A DNA stretch of 64,000 nucleotides from Eretmocerus hayati (lineage: Eukaryota > Arthropoda > Insecta > Hymenoptera > Aphelinidae): assembly GCA_029851415.1 (NCBI GenBank), contig CM056742.1:13371736-13435735 (forward strand), in the 5' to 3' direction. The translations under genes and the position numbers were made by a program. Positions 11,401 through 22,817 of this stretch are shown piece by piece. The notes under the pieces are model-generated. The model saw only the letters and a program-made list of their open reading frames with translations, ran no database searches and was not told where the DNA came from. Position 1 is the first letter of the stretch; the number at the start of each line of letters is the position of its first letter.

Positions 11401-14400
11401 GGGGTACCAACCAAATCGTCAAAGTCGATGTTATCAGCCTCTAAAAAGGCTTGCGCTTCAATATCTCCTCCAGGCATATATAATAATCGTGACCATGGTT
11501 TTACCGCGCTTGCTATGCACATGCATTGCGAAGCCTGATCTTCGGCTGCGGTTCATTGACGTCCTCCAAATGTTTGCAGCATTTGAAGCCAGATATTGAA
11601 ATAGAGCAATCTCTTCTCTAGTTTGAATTCTGAGAGTTACTAGCTGTGCACGATGGTAACATGTGAGATGGAGCCAAGGCTATGCTTGGAAGAGCCCAAG
11701 GATTTTCGATTTTTCCCAAACTTTTCTCTCGCGTAAATCGAAGATTGCCGGAGTAAGGTCGAACATTCTCCATCGTATTTCGACTAAGTTCGTATAGGTT
11801 TCGAAAGGAGCTCTCAAACGAGCTAAGACGCGTTGAAAACCGCCGATCTCATAGAGGAAGATCTGCCACTCATCGATATATCTCACTTGATTAATGAATA
11901 ACTATGTAAAAAACGGAGATCGAGCAAAACTCATCGAAATCAAGTCCGATACCGAAACTGCTGTGTACTAGGGTGGGCCGAAAAATGGAAATTTTCGAAA
12001 ATCGTTACGCCTGAGGGCCAATTTTTTGCTGTTTTGCACGTAGATGATGGAAAAATTTTTTGCGGATTTTTAAAAAGAACTTTTAGGTTCTGGCAAAAGC
12101 CTTGAATATTCTCAGAAAATAGAGTGAAAACGTCATTTTTACGCTATTTCTAAAAGCAAAGTTATAGCGTGCAGAACCTACGCGGTGGCACCAAATGGTG
12201 ATCAAACAATATTTTCTTACGTATTTTTGGCCGTAGAAACCGAAAATCAGGTTTGTTTGAGCCTCAGGAGTTGAGGGCTTTTGTAAATTGCGAGATAATG
12301 ATCAGAGCGGGGAAGCGAAAATTTTCCGGGAAACGCCAGATTTCTGTGAAATTGAAAAAGATCCTCCAAACTCGATTCAATCGACCAAAAATCATTACAC
12401 ACTATATTTTCCTATGTATTTTGACCCGCTAAAGACGGTCTTGTTGGTATCAGGAAGCTAGGACGCGTCAAAATTTAGCTATGAGCGAACGTATCAGGAC
12501 CATTTTCGTAGGGCTCACGAATGGGCTCGTCGCGGCCAGGGCATAGGTCACGGACACGAGTTCTCTTTCACTCGATGCGTAATCCCCAATATCATTATAA
12601 GTCGGGGCCGAGTGGGCGCCATCATTGAGAAAACTATTCCCACGAAGTTTTGCTCCGTCTCGGAGCAAAAGATCAGAGCGGGAAAGCGACAATTTTCCGG
12701 GAAACGCCAGATTTCTGTGAAATTGAAAAAGATCCTCCAAACTCGATTCAATCGACTAAAAATCATTACACACTATATTTTCCTATGTATTTGGCTTCCG
12801 TAACTGCTCAAACGCGCATTTGTACTCTCTCGCAATCTAGACTGGAATCGCGATTTCGCCTTCGCAGTGAACGTGTTAAACAAATTCGATTTTGACTTTG
12901 ATGAGGAATAACTCCAAAGGGTTGCAGCTCGCGAGGAAAAGTGTTCAGATCAATTTTGTAGATCTTTCTAAAATCTACAAAAAGTTATTCCACAAGTTTT
13001 TTAAAAAAATTGATATTTTCCGACTTATTGTGGAAAAACCGAGAAAAAGGTCAAAAAATGCATGATTTTATTGTTTATTTATACCGCGCCCCAATTTTTA
13101 TACAATAATCCTTGTTAATATCGATTATTGAGTGTATTACCTATCGTTTGAACCCACAAACGTCGTGTTGTACCGAGTTTAGCCACTTTCTTGCGCCAGG
13201 AGCGTCTTTTCGGGGGTAATTTAACTACCTAACAGTTTTCCTTTTTTTCTGCTCATTTTTTGCTCTTTTAGCTGCACGTTTCATGGCATTCTTCACGATA
13301 TTTACTGTTCAAGAATCCTGAGTATAGAAATCATTGTCTTTTTCAGCTTCTTTACTAATTTCAGCATTATTACTGAACGTAATAACAATCGTAGTGGACA
13401 GAATTTGGTATCCAATGAATGACTCAGATTTGCACTTCGTTCTACTTCATTGCGATTACATATTTTTCGATCAACAAGAAAAATATTTCTTCAGCATATT
13501 CCATTTGTATTTTGCTGTGTACGTGGTTGCCATAACATTTTCTGCATCTTCTAGCGTTCTCATTATCACCACGGAACAAGTCATCGGATTATTTTTACTA
13601 GTAAGGTAAAACTATAGAAGTGCCTAACACTTTGATGAGAGTTCCATAGGTGGCGGGCTGAAAAATGAAAATTGTTTCATTACATAACGAGGTTTAGATA
13701 TGCCGTGTATTTACAAATAGATACGAAAATTTGATTGACGAAATCGAGCTCTGCAAATAACCAAGTCAAAATAATTGGAAATACATCGCGGTGGAGAACT
13801 TCAGGCCTACTACTGAGCAATTTGAACGTATTCTCGGGGTATTCTGGAATCACGGTAATCTTTTGCTTTCGTCGGTGTCATATAGAATACAAATGATGAA
13901 TAAAATCATTGAAAAATGCATAAGAAATATTCAGATGACGAAAACGCACTGTACCTTGAACATCTTCACGGCTTTCTGTAAAATGTCATCTTTCAAGGCG
14001 CATCGAAGAAATTCCCTTATTTACTCGTCAGTAATCCAATCATGAACATATTAGAATCCAAAATTTTCATTTTAAAACCCATCCTTCTAGATACCTATCA
14101 TTACACTCGAGATTAGATTCTGCGATGGAGTGAGTCTTGAGTCGTGAACTCGTCATGCAATAAGTATCACTGGACGACAAAAGTTTGGGGCCGGAAGTGC
14201 ACAAGAATCAGACAATGCTCGAGATGTTTTTCTTGTATATTTTTCGACGTAGAACACTTTACACGTCGATACGTAAAGTCATTTTCTTTCGTTATTTAGA
14301 TCATTTTCCAATGGATGCTATATCTCTACGTTTTGCAATAATTTTCAATCTATTTTTGACAATTTTCCTTTTCTTGAAAAACCCTATAATTGGCATTCTT

Positions 14401-17400
14401 GAACGTGCAAATGGTCGAACAGAGCCGAGGTCGAATTATATGTCCATTGGAAGTTGGCGGGCTATTATTGACAGCTCCAGATCTATTGCTTCCCTTCAAT
14501 CAAAGACAAATGTGGCACATTTACTTTTCCAAGTGTGCTGAATACATGGGAAAAGATTTTGCACTGCGTTCCGACCCTCCGTCGTACCATGAATTTAACT
14601 AACACCATAATTTTTGATGTCTTTTGTGCAAATTTTGAAGTGATTATCGCATTATACAACGCATGTGTACACCTGTATGGCTTTGAAAGTATTTTTAAAA
14701 ATAGCCCTCGTAATTCCCTTCAAAATGAACCTTTAACAAAGTCAATTTGATGCAACAGAAGCAGACATCAAGCTATTCTATAAGACAGAAGGATATCACG
14801 AAGACCCTCATCATGGCCTAATGGGAAGCCTCGGCTCCTTCTTGTGACCCTGGAAATCTGTCAGTTGAGATACTTTCGGCAGTTGGGGCCTTCTCCAGCC
14901 ATAAAATAAGTATGTTACATCCCTGGTTCTGTTGCATCAAATTGTCTTTGTCTGGGAGTCTTCTTGAAGGAAATTGCATGGCCTATCAATTATGGAGAAT
15001 ACTATCAAAAGTGAGAATGCTCAGGAAATTACGCAAAAAGCAGCAGAAATTATGGCATTTTTAAAATCTATATGGGAGGCCAAAACGCAGAGTAAAATTT
15101 TGTCTACATACTTAGGACACTTGGAGGAGTAGCCTTGCCAAATTTCAAGTCAATTGGTGAAGTGCGATAGATTAGGCGAGCTGAACCAACTCGACATTCG
15201 TCAATAACCTACCGATTTCCAATGGACGTAATTCGGGCTCCTTTCGGCCGACTTGAAAATTTGAGAACCCAGATTGCAGGGTTTTCCAAGACAAAAAGAA
15301 ATAATGAAAAGAGATTGAGGAATATTGGAATGCGTATAAGGGGTATCCATTTGAAGGTGGTCTGAGAATCGAAAGAAAGTGACTCCCCGTATCAACGAGT
15401 AGAGTATAAATGCCTTTCATTTTGAGAGTTTTATACAATTTCTCCCTAAAGTTTAACGTCAAAGTGCAAGGAATGCGCTCCCGAAGACCAACCTACGGTG
15501 TTCCTGGTCGCTAAAGCGATTTTAGAAAAATAACGGGCTTTTTTCGAAGTTCAAAAAATTCTTTCCGGCATCGAAAGTCGTTTTTCGGGGTGAAGCTCCG
15601 ACACGAAACAAAGGCATTTTAGTTTTTTTTGTGTCGTTCTAAGTTCCGGAAATGATTCAAAACCAGATTTACTCGGTCATTGATATGAGCTTCTTCGGAA
15701 AAAATTGCTTCGTGATGCAGCCAATATAAAAGTGTAGCCTCGAAGGTCGTAGACCTAACACGCCACCTGAGCGCGGCATTTAATAAGTGTCTAGTGTCTC
15801 GAAAGAGCGATACATTCATTCATCAAATATTCTTCAAGAGATTCTATCAAATTGTTTTCTCGTTCGATTTGTGAAAAAAGACATCCATAACGGCTTATTT
15901 AATCAGTGCACCACAGATTTATTCGAATTTTTAAGAATCAATGAATTTCTGTAATACACATCATTTTCAATACATCGACAATATCATGTAGCCACAAACT
16001 CGAATCCATCGTTAGATCTAAGGACGAAATTGAAGGCATTCAACAATTTTATGATGGTTACGTGAGATTTAATGATTTGAAGGACATTGTTGACTTGCAT
16101 AATCAAACCATAAGGTAAATATTATGAGCACTGTATGGTTACCTTGATGAATATTTCCGTATATACCACGATTTTGCTAAATTTTTACAGATTGTGCAAT
16201 CTATTAGAAGACGCATTCAACATACTAAACTTGATAATGGAAACTATGTGTATACTTGGTTTATCTGCATTATATTTTCATGTAAGCAATTATTATCTAT
16301 AACTTAATTTGTAATCATCATCATCATCAGTTGGCTTTCTCGGGTCTACGCGTTTAGACCTTCAGACCACGAGGTCTATTGCCTCGGTAATCCACACTCC
16401 CGCTCGCATGCCTCTCAGCTGAAAACCAATCCAGCATTCTTCCATGCTGGGATGTATTTCCGCTACTCAGCTTGTGAGAGGAGGGTGGGCCGTTTCTAGG
16501 TGTATTGGCCTGTTTTGGGCGCTTGCACTGTTGAGGTTCGTTCACCACACGTACGCTCGTGCTAGGCCCGGCCTCGCTTTCGACCAGGACGATAGCTGTC
16601 CCTTTCCGTATTGCGACGATACGCGCTTTACGGGGTGGAGGCGCCCTTACTGAGCAGCCAGCGTTACAGAGATACGTTCACCACACGTTGCTCACACTAG
16701 GCTCGGGCGATATCTGGGTTGGGAAGGTCGTAGTCTCTGACTGCTTGGCAGCAATCGCGCCATACGCTCCTGTCCTGTGCTCGGTTTCTCCATACATTGG
16801 GATTGCGGCCCGTCATTTTTATCTTACTTAGCACGCTTTTTTCCAGACTTATACGTGGTCTTCCCCTGCCCCGTCGCGAGTCCGGGTTGTAATCCAGTAC
16901 CCTCCGCGCTACACGTTCCTCATCCATTCTCGCTACATGGCCCATCCACTGTACCCTCCTGTAGTTAATGACATTGACAATGCTCGGAGACCGGTAGAGT
17001 TGGAGCAACTCATCATTATACCTGATTCTAGGGATTCCCGAACTTTGATCAATAGTTGTTCCGAAAATACTCCGGAGTATTTTGTTTTCAAATACCTGGA
17101 ACTTCCCTTCATCTAGCTGCGTCATTGACCAAGTCTCGCATCCATAGAGAGTCACGGGTTGAATAATTGTTTTGTAAATCGTTATTTTGGATTCGCGTGA
17201 GAGGTCTTTATCTCTGAAAAGCTTCTGTAATGAGCCAAAACACCTATGTCCTGCGCTTATTCTTTTATCAAACTCTACTCTTATGTTGTTATCGTGCGTT
17301 ACTGTGGTCCCAAGATATGGGAAGAGGGGGACTCTCTCGAAGGAGTAATTCGCAATTTGGATATGATCTGTGTCGTCATCCGCGTTGTCACGGTCCATGA

Positions 17401-20104
17401 CCATGTATTTCGTTTTCGACTCATTTACCTCTAGGCCTACTTCTTTCGCGCTTGGGATCAAGATATTTGCGATTTCTTCTACATCTTGTTTGGTGTCGCC
17501 TATGACGTCCAGGTCATCCGCGTACCCTAGGAGTTTGATGACGTCGTTTGCTTGAAGGCGGAGCCCACGTTTACTTTGAGCTAAAGGTCTTATGACGTAT
17601 TCTAAAAGAAAATTGAAAATTGGCGGGGATATCGCGTCGCCCTGCTTCAGCCCGCTGACTATTTCAAATGGTTCCGATAGGGCCTTGCCAATCCTAACTT
17701 GTCCTTGGGTTCCCTCCAGCGTTACTGCAATCATTCTCACTAGTTTGTCAGGGATGCCTAACAAACGCAATATCGTAAACAATTTTGATCTTATTATGGA
17801 GTCGTATGCCTTTTTGAAGTCTACGAATAGGTGGTGAACTGGTTGTCTATGCTCCCATCTTTTCTCTGCTATCTGGCGTAACGCGTATATTTGGTCGATC
17901 GTTGAGCGATTCCGTCGAAATCCACACTGGTAGTCTCCGATTATTTCGTCTATGTAAGGGTTGAGTTCTTCAATCAATAGGAGGGATAGAATTTTACTGC
18001 ACGAAGCTTGAAGAGACAGTCCTCTAAAATTATTACATTCCATCTTGTCTCCTTTTTTTGGTATTGGTACGATAACTGCCTTTAGCCAGTCTTCGGGTAT
18101 TTTCTCCTGTGACCATATCATCTCGATCAATTTGTGAATTTCTACCGTGAGCCGACTCCCACCATACTTGAAGAGCTCAGGTGGGAGGCCATCCATCCCG
18201 GGGGCAGTGTTGTTTTTCAGTCTCTGTATAGCACGTGCCACTTGCTGCACCGTAGGGCATGGAATTTGTTGTTCGGCCGTGTGGATTTCGACGGGTGGCT
18301 CATTAGTGCCCGCAGGAACGTTAAGGAGATCATCGTAATGTTCTCTCCATCTATTCAGGATGTCTTTCTCATTTGTTAGGATGTTACCGTGCCTATCTTT
18401 GATAATACTAACCGATGCAGATTTGGGGTTTCGTAATTCATTTAGTTCTTTGTATGCTTTGCGGGTGTTGTTTCTCCCGAAATTCTTTTGTATGTTGAGG
18501 ATTTTGATCCTTCGAAATTCCCTTTTCCTTTTCCTAACGTGTTCGTCCCAATTCTTCTGCGCCTGCCTATGTGATTCTTGCAGTCTTTTTACCCTGCGCG
18601 GATCCCAGTTTAGTTTTGTTGCATTATCGCGGATGACCTTCGCGGCCCTTCGTGCGTCTAACATCGCTTTGCACGAGTCATCAAACCACGGTTTCTCTGC
18701 TTTCCCGCGTACTAATCCTATCTCAGATCTTGCCGCTTCTGACAAAGAGTTCTTAATGTGTTGCCATTGGGCTTCGATATTCACAGGGGTAGTGTCCGTG
18801 TTCTCCCGTGGCTTGCCATCTGTTCCTCCCAATTTTTGTGCAATGTAGTTTTGGAAACGTGTCTGAACTTCTGGCGATTTGAGTTTATCGAGAGCATACG
18901 GGGCATTGTCACGCTTAGTGTTGGGTGGAATAGTGTTTAGCTTGTCTCGTACGCAACTTATCGTTAAATAGTGATCTGAGTTGCAATCCGCCCCCCTAAA
19001 TGATCTAACTTTCGTGATGCACGATTGTCTCCTCTTATTGATGAGTACATGATCGATTTGGTTATGGGTCGAGCCCTCGGGGGAAGTCCATGTGATTTTA
19101 TGGATGTTTTTGCGGCGAAACCAAGTGCTTTTGATGATCATGTCATTTTCGCTCGCGAAATTGATGGCTCTGATGCCATTATCGTTACTAATTGTGTGGA
19201 GGCTCTCGGATCCGATAATGTCTCTAAAGTGAGGTTCTTGCCCGATTTTCGCGTTGAAGTCTCCAACTACGATTTTCGTCTGAAAGTTTCCAATAGCTTG
19301 AATATGTGCCGATAGATTCGCATAGAAATTGTCTTTGGTTGCGCTATCTTTGTCATTGGTCGGAGCATGAACGTTGAAGATTGTGTACTCGAACATGCGC
19401 GCTTTCAATTGTAGGAAGGATATTCTCTCGGTTATTGCAATAACATTTTTGACGTGAGGTACCACGGTGCTTTTCACCAAGAAACCCGTACCTAACGCGT
19501 GGACGTTGGTACCCCCATGAAAGAATGTATACTTCCCTACTCTGATTTGGTCCCTCCCAATGCATCTGGTCTCCTGTACTGCAAGGATATCAATATTATA
19601 CTTCTCAGCTTCCCGGCTTAGGCATTCGAGTGACCCAGGTTTGTTCAAAGTGCGAACATTCCAGGTTCCCAGTATGATTTGCCGCTGATGTATCGTAGTA
19701 GTGTGTGTGGATCTCAGTATTGGTATATGGTGGGTCCGTCGATGAGCACAGGCAGGAGGATGGCGAGCTGCCGGTATGTTGTGGGAGTATGGTGCCATCT
19801 CGTGTACCTGGGGACCGTGCCTTTTGGGGCTGGTCCGGGGGCACTGGCTGTTGAAACACTATGATATACGATAACTAGGTTGAGATATTCGAGATATTCG
19901 GAGAAAGGAAACTTCCACCCTTGATTTGGCTGAGACAATGTTCAGGATTCTCAACGAATCGTTTTGGGATATCCTGTGGCTAGCAAGTCGTATATAAGGG
20001 GGGGGGGGGAGTACAACCTTCAAAGGGGCGGCTATCTCTCTATGATAGGGTATGGTATCCGACTCTGAATACAAGGGGAGAGCCTCCACCCACACGCGGG
20101 ACCA

Positions 20105-20152
<48 letters not shown>

Positions 20153-21914
20153 CGAATGAGGTTTAGGGGTGTGGGAGAGGGTCTACCAGAGTTCCTCGCC
20201 GGGAGGCGCAGGGGTCTCGCTGCCGGGTCGCTCCGTGGGGGTGCTGCACTTGGGCTATGCAGCACTGGATGGGTCCGAGAGAGGGATAGAGAGAGACAGA
20301 GATAGGGCCGTACCGATCAAGAAAAGCATTAGCACATAGGGCAGAGTCTGTACAGGATGAGATTTTATGAGTTGCAGCTGTGTCTAGAAGCTGCGTATGT
20401 ATAGAGAAAATTCGTGGGAAGAGATGCACGAGGTCTAGTATGTAGACAAAGCAGACTTTATTTTGGTAGAGGGGGGATTTTGAGTTTGAATTTTTTTTTT
20501 TTTTTTTTTTTTTTTTCTTGCAAGTTTATGTCCACGCGGTGGGTGTGAGGCTGGGATGATGTTCTATCTCGACATTTCCGATAAATAGAGCTTGCAAGCT
20601 CACGTGAGGCTTTTCTGACTAGTGATTATTGATGTGTACCTCTAAAACTCTATGCTGGCCGTGAATAAGGCTTTGGGGCTTTATCAGCACTTTTTGATAG
20701 TGTTATCAAATATTGGCCGAGAGATGAGCTTTTTTCACGATGCAAGCTCGGCAGTTTGTTCTCTTCCGAGAGCTTGTGGGTCTGCAGTCCCAGCGAGTAG
20801 CTCGGGCGGGTCTCGGCGGTCCGCGAGGCTCACCCGTTCGCTCTCACGGGCCGGGGCAGTCAAAAACGGACAAATCAGAGCTTGCAAGCTCATGTGATTG
20901 TCTTCTCCGAAATTGGAAATTCTGTGATTTTGTAGTGGTGGATTGCTTTACCGGGCCAAAAATGCAGTAAATGACTCGAAAATCTCGTTGAGGGATGAAT
21001 ATCCGGCGTTTCGGACCGGACCAAAAATTCTGTGTATTTGGATATCAAAAAGCTCACTGCCTGTTTCCGAAAAGCCTAATCAAATTATACAGGCATAAAG
21101 TGCTACCTTTTTACAAGTAATTCACGTTATGAAATGCTTTGGTAAGCTTGACGGTACTGTACAAGGTGAATTTTCTACTCTGCTGTTTGAGTGTGATTTT
21201 TTCGAGTTTTTTTGCCCTTATTCTAGATGTGAAATAAAACTGGTGCATAAATGCATTGATTTCTCTCTAACACCACTTAGTACGGTTTCTTACGAACAAT
21301 TTGAGCCCTTGTGGATCGTATTTGGGTGTGCCATGTTTGCGCAAAGTCGAATAATTACGATGAAAATTTGTAATAGAAAAGAAATTTTTTAATGCTGCAA
21401 AGTTTTTTATTATATAGATACTCGAAAAAGATATTCCACCTGTAGTAAAAATTTTTGCCGCTGCCTTACTTGTGTCTTTGTACCTTTACTTGATATTTTT
21501 AAATTGGTACGGCCAGAGGGTTATAGATTCCAGTGAGACAGTCCTAGAATCCGTGTAAGAATTTCAGGAATCGTAGAAGATGCCACATCACAAGAGCTAT
21601 TATGTTATATGTTTATTCGTGTTCCAGATACTTGAGTAACTGGCAACTTATTCATCCAAAAGAACGTAATTACCTTTTAACTATTATGCAGAGATCACAA
21701 ATCTCATCTCACCTGACTTCTGGTAAAATAATGATCCTTTCGATGGAGTCATTCACTCAAGTAAAGTCACTTGAATGTACATATGAATACTTATTGTGTT
21801 ATAGATGTATAGCTGAATCTCAAATAAATTTGATTTCAGGTGGTCAAATTATCAAATAGTTATTTTGCAGTGATAGCATCTTTGAGCTTTGCGACTGATA
21901 CGGAGTCGTCCTAA
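8465..21914 (+). CDS. Insect odorant receptor (7tm_6 family), complete nine-exon gene
   Basis: Coding exons are 8465-8647, 9619-9726, 10087-10204, 13347-13605, 15992-16114, 16191-16281, 21418-21554, 21628-21760 and 21840-21914. They total 1227 nt, giving 408 residues and a TAA stop. All junctions are GT/AG and in phase. GLWPY is at residues 33-37, as in hymenopteran receptors. Later come WGKN, YEEISRTWQN with KDDEEYLLKHYRLGH, YIFFDQQEKYFF, the VDLHNQ helix and LLEDAFN. The C-terminal part has NWYGQRVIDSSETV, NWQLIHPKERNYLLTIMQRS, LTSGKIMILSMESFTQ and a last exon starting VVKLSNSYFAV. These are the usual landmarks of an inverted seven-helix, odor-gated cation-channel subunit working with Orco in dendrites of olfactory neurons. 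No stop or frameshift was found despite large insertions in introns 3, 4 and 7. The ligand cannot be predicted. The second exon is the least certain because it was chosen by phase and hydrophobicity. Confidence 0.9.
12300..12422 (+). repeat. Direct repeat unit 1 (partner at 12671-12793)
   Basis: About 123 bp starting GATCAGAGCGGGGAAGCGAA and ending CCTATGTATTTTGAC recurs 371 bp downstream with only a few differences. Both units lie inside the long-arm element. Confidence 0.8.
12671..12793 (+). repeat. Direct repeat unit 2 (partner at 12300-12422)
   Basis: A near-identical second copy of the same block, adjoining the start of the right inverted arm of the host element. Confidence 0.8.
14236..15462. 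mobile_element. Foldback element of about 1.2 kb in receptor intron 4
   Basis: The segment 14240-14590 on the plus strand matches 15090-15460 on the minus strand, with shared CTTTCTTTCG, CAAATGGAT/CCAATGGAT and CCAAGTGT blocks. The inner arms around 14740-14760 and 14935-14955 share CAATTTGATGCAACAGAA and its inverse. The ORFs in it (for example 14185-14541) are mirror-image by-products. I treat it as a degenerate, non-coding foldback. Confidence 0.6.
16313..19870 (-). mobile_element. RTE-like non-LTR retrotransposon, apparently full-length
   Basis: The element lies antisense in receptor intron 7 (16282-21417 in genomic terms, between exons 6 and 7). Its 3' end, read on the minus strand, finishes in a short TGATGATGATGATGAT tail, which is typical of RTE-clade elements. 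The right (5') boundary is approximate; the coding ORF starts at 19798. No flanking target duplication could be defined by eye. Confidence 0.8.
16697..19798 (-). CDS. Retrotransposon polyprotein: apurinic-type endonuclease plus reverse transcriptase (1033 aa)
   Basis: This single uninterrupted ORF combines a nicking endonuclease and a reverse transcriptase for target-primed insertion of the element's own RNA. The endonuclease covers roughly residues 40-285, with GTWNVRT, AVQETRC, NVHAPTNDKD, VVGDFNAKIG, NQIDHVLINKR and SDHYLTI. The reverse transcriptase covers roughly 530-830, with PGMDGLPPELFK, GFRRNRSTIDQ, FVDFKKAYDS, SGLKQGDAISP and the catalytic GYADDLD near residue 758. A C-terminal segment has QWMGHVARMDEERVARR and a DSRRGRGRP motif, which is common in RTE-type proteins often annotated as craniofacial development protein 2-like. 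All catalytic motifs are present and there is no stop, so recent activity is plausible. Its GC content is higher than the surrounding intron. Clade assignment rests on motif wording and the tail. Confidence 0.92.
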   Translation of the reverse strand: MAPYSHNIPAARHPPACAHRRTHHIPILRSTHTTTIHQRQIILGTWNVRTLNKPGSLECLSREAEKYNIDILAVQETRCIGRDQIRVGKYTFFHGGTNVHALGTGFLVKSTVVPHVKNVIAITERISFLQLKARMFEYTIFNVHAPTNDKDSATKDNFYANLSAHIQAIGNFQTKIVVGDFNAKIGQEPHFRDIIGSESLHTISNDNGIRAINFASENDMIIKSTWFRRKNIHKITWTSPEGSTHNQIDHVLINKRRQSCITKVRSFRGADCNSDHYLTISCVRDKLNTIPPNTKRDNAPYALDKLKSPEVQTRFQNYIAQKLGGTDGKPRENTDTTPVNIEAQWQHIKNSLSEAARSEIGLVRGKAEKPWFDDSCKAMLDARRAAKVIRDNATKLNWDPRRVKRLQESHRQAQKNWDEHVRKRKREFRRIKILNIQKNFGRNNTRKAYKELNELRNPKSASVSIIKDRHGNILTNEKDILNRWREHYDDLLNVPAGTNEPPVEIHTAEQQIPCPTVQQVARAIQRLKNNTAPGMDGLPPELFKYGGSRLTVEIHKLIEMIWSQEKIPEDWLKAVIVPIPKKGDKMECNNFRGLSLQASCSKILSLLLIEELNPYIDEIIGDYQCGFRRNRSTIDQIYALRQIAEKRWEHRQPVHHLFVDFKKAYDSIIRSKLFTILRLLGIPDKLVRMIAVTLEGTQGQVRIGKALSEPFEIVSGLKQGDAISPPIFNFLLEYVIRPLAQSKRGLRLQANDVIKLLGYADDLDVIGDTKQDVEEIANILIPSAKEVGLEVNESKTKYMVMDRDNADDDTDHIQIANYSFERVPLFPYLGTTVTHDNNIRVEFDKRISAGHRCFGSLQKLFRDKDLSRESKITIYKTIIQPVTLYGCETWSMTQLDEGKFQVFENKILRSIFGTTIDQSSGIPRIRYNDELLQLYRSPSIVNVINYRRVQWMGHVARMDEERVARRVLDYNPDSRRGRGRPRISLEKSVLSKIKMTGRNPNVWRNRAQDRSVWRDCCQAVRDYDLPNPDIARA
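20107..20146. repeat. Poly(T) tract of 40 bases
   Basis: This uninterrupted T run on the plus strand is an A tail on the minus strand. The GC-rich stretch 20147-20290, read on the minus strand, leads into it, as expected of a retroposed sequence or SINE. That stretch contains a CTGCAT...ATGCAG pairing and no recognised gene. Confidence 0.7.
20491..20516. repeat. Poly(T) tract of 26 bases
   Basis: A second T run, about 345 bp after the first. It is followed by CTTGCAAGTTTATGTCCACGC, whose last part recurs near 23292. Confidence 0.7.
20588..20601. repeat. Perfect 14-bp palindrome GAGCTTGCAAGCTC, copy 1
   Basis: This is the first of a small cluster; further copies are at 20878-20891 and 25487-25500, with a 12-bp core copy at 25395-25406. 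The function is unknown. Confidence 0.6.
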
Positions 21915-22648
21915 TAATATTTCATACCTTTATACAGAAAAAAATTGACAGAGGAAATTGTTAAGCTGCGTTTTAGGTCTATCATAATGGATGATAGTGA
22001 TTGTTAGAATACTCAAAGTTCATTGATCATACTTTTAAAATGTCTGTGCATTAATAATTTTAAATCATCACAACGAATGTTCAATCCGATTGCGGTCGTA
22101 TTATATGAACCCGTCTGTTGCAACCGGAATTGATCGACAATTGGCTGTTGTATATTGTATCATATTTTCATAATAAAATCATCGTAACGAGTCAGCAAAT
22201 TAGACATAAGCTTGCAGACTGAAATATATCCTGAAATGGGATGAAATATTTTGATTCTATGTGAGCTCATCTACTCTGGAATGGACTATACAAAAATAAA
22301 AATTCCTTCTTATTATTATAAGACAAGTGTGCCTAATTTGCCCCAACACGTTTATTTCCGTCATGAAATTTGAAATATATTTTTGATCTCCAACGCATTT
22401 CATAGCTCATACTAATGATTACCTCAGAACTTACTGAATGAGCCAAGAAAAACGTTCACAATTATGGAGTTAGATGAAAGTTATCTCAGATTTATAAAAA
22501 GAAAATTCGTTTCCCGCGATTGGAAGACAGTGAGCCTAATTTATCTGAGTGGTCTTTTTCTGCATCCAATCTTACTACCTGAGGAGTCAATCCATTAAAG
22601 TATAGTTTCCGCACTGATTTTCCACTTTCTCGCACAGTTTGTCAAAAT

Positions 22649-22753
22649 AGTATATTTCCGTACTGAGCGCGGTAGCCCATTTTTTACACTATAGGACAGA
22701 CATGTCCTCCAGTGCCCAAAATGGGCTTGCAAGTGAGGTGCGGATATATTTTT
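22649..22753. repeat. Imperfect hairpin of about 105 bp
   Basis: The left arm ATATTTCCG...GGTAGCCCATTTT pairs with the right arm AAAATGGGCTTGC...GCGGATATATT. It lies immediately upstream of a member of the dispersed GC-tip hairpin family. Confidence 0.5.
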
Positions 22754-22817
22754 TCATTACGAGAACCCTAAAATCCTATTTAAACGCGGCATTTTTAGGT
22801 TAGAGTAATGAAAAATA

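Larger units (their letters stand above)
10794..13229. mobile_element. 2.4-kb element with about 430-bp terminal inverted repeats in receptor intron 3
   Basis: The ends read GGTAGTTAAATTACCC and the inverse, each bordered by TA. The arms 10794-11222 and 12797-13229 are inverted copies at high identity. Within the arms, TTAACACGTTCACTGCGA and its inverse form a second, inner pair of ends, each abutting TTAA (11135-11138 and 12876-12879), as expected for piggyBac-type elements. The interior carries GGGCCCCACCGGTGGGGCCC and a 123-bp direct repeat. No transposase ORF is seen, so it is non-autonomous. Confidence 0.75.

Noticed and set aside
13880..13956. Alternative receptor exon reading RIQMMNKIIEKCIRN after exon 4
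   Set aside because: It is in phase, but the exon at 15992 gives the conserved helix and joins onward in frame. This one leads nowhere; at most it is a remnant or alternative exon.
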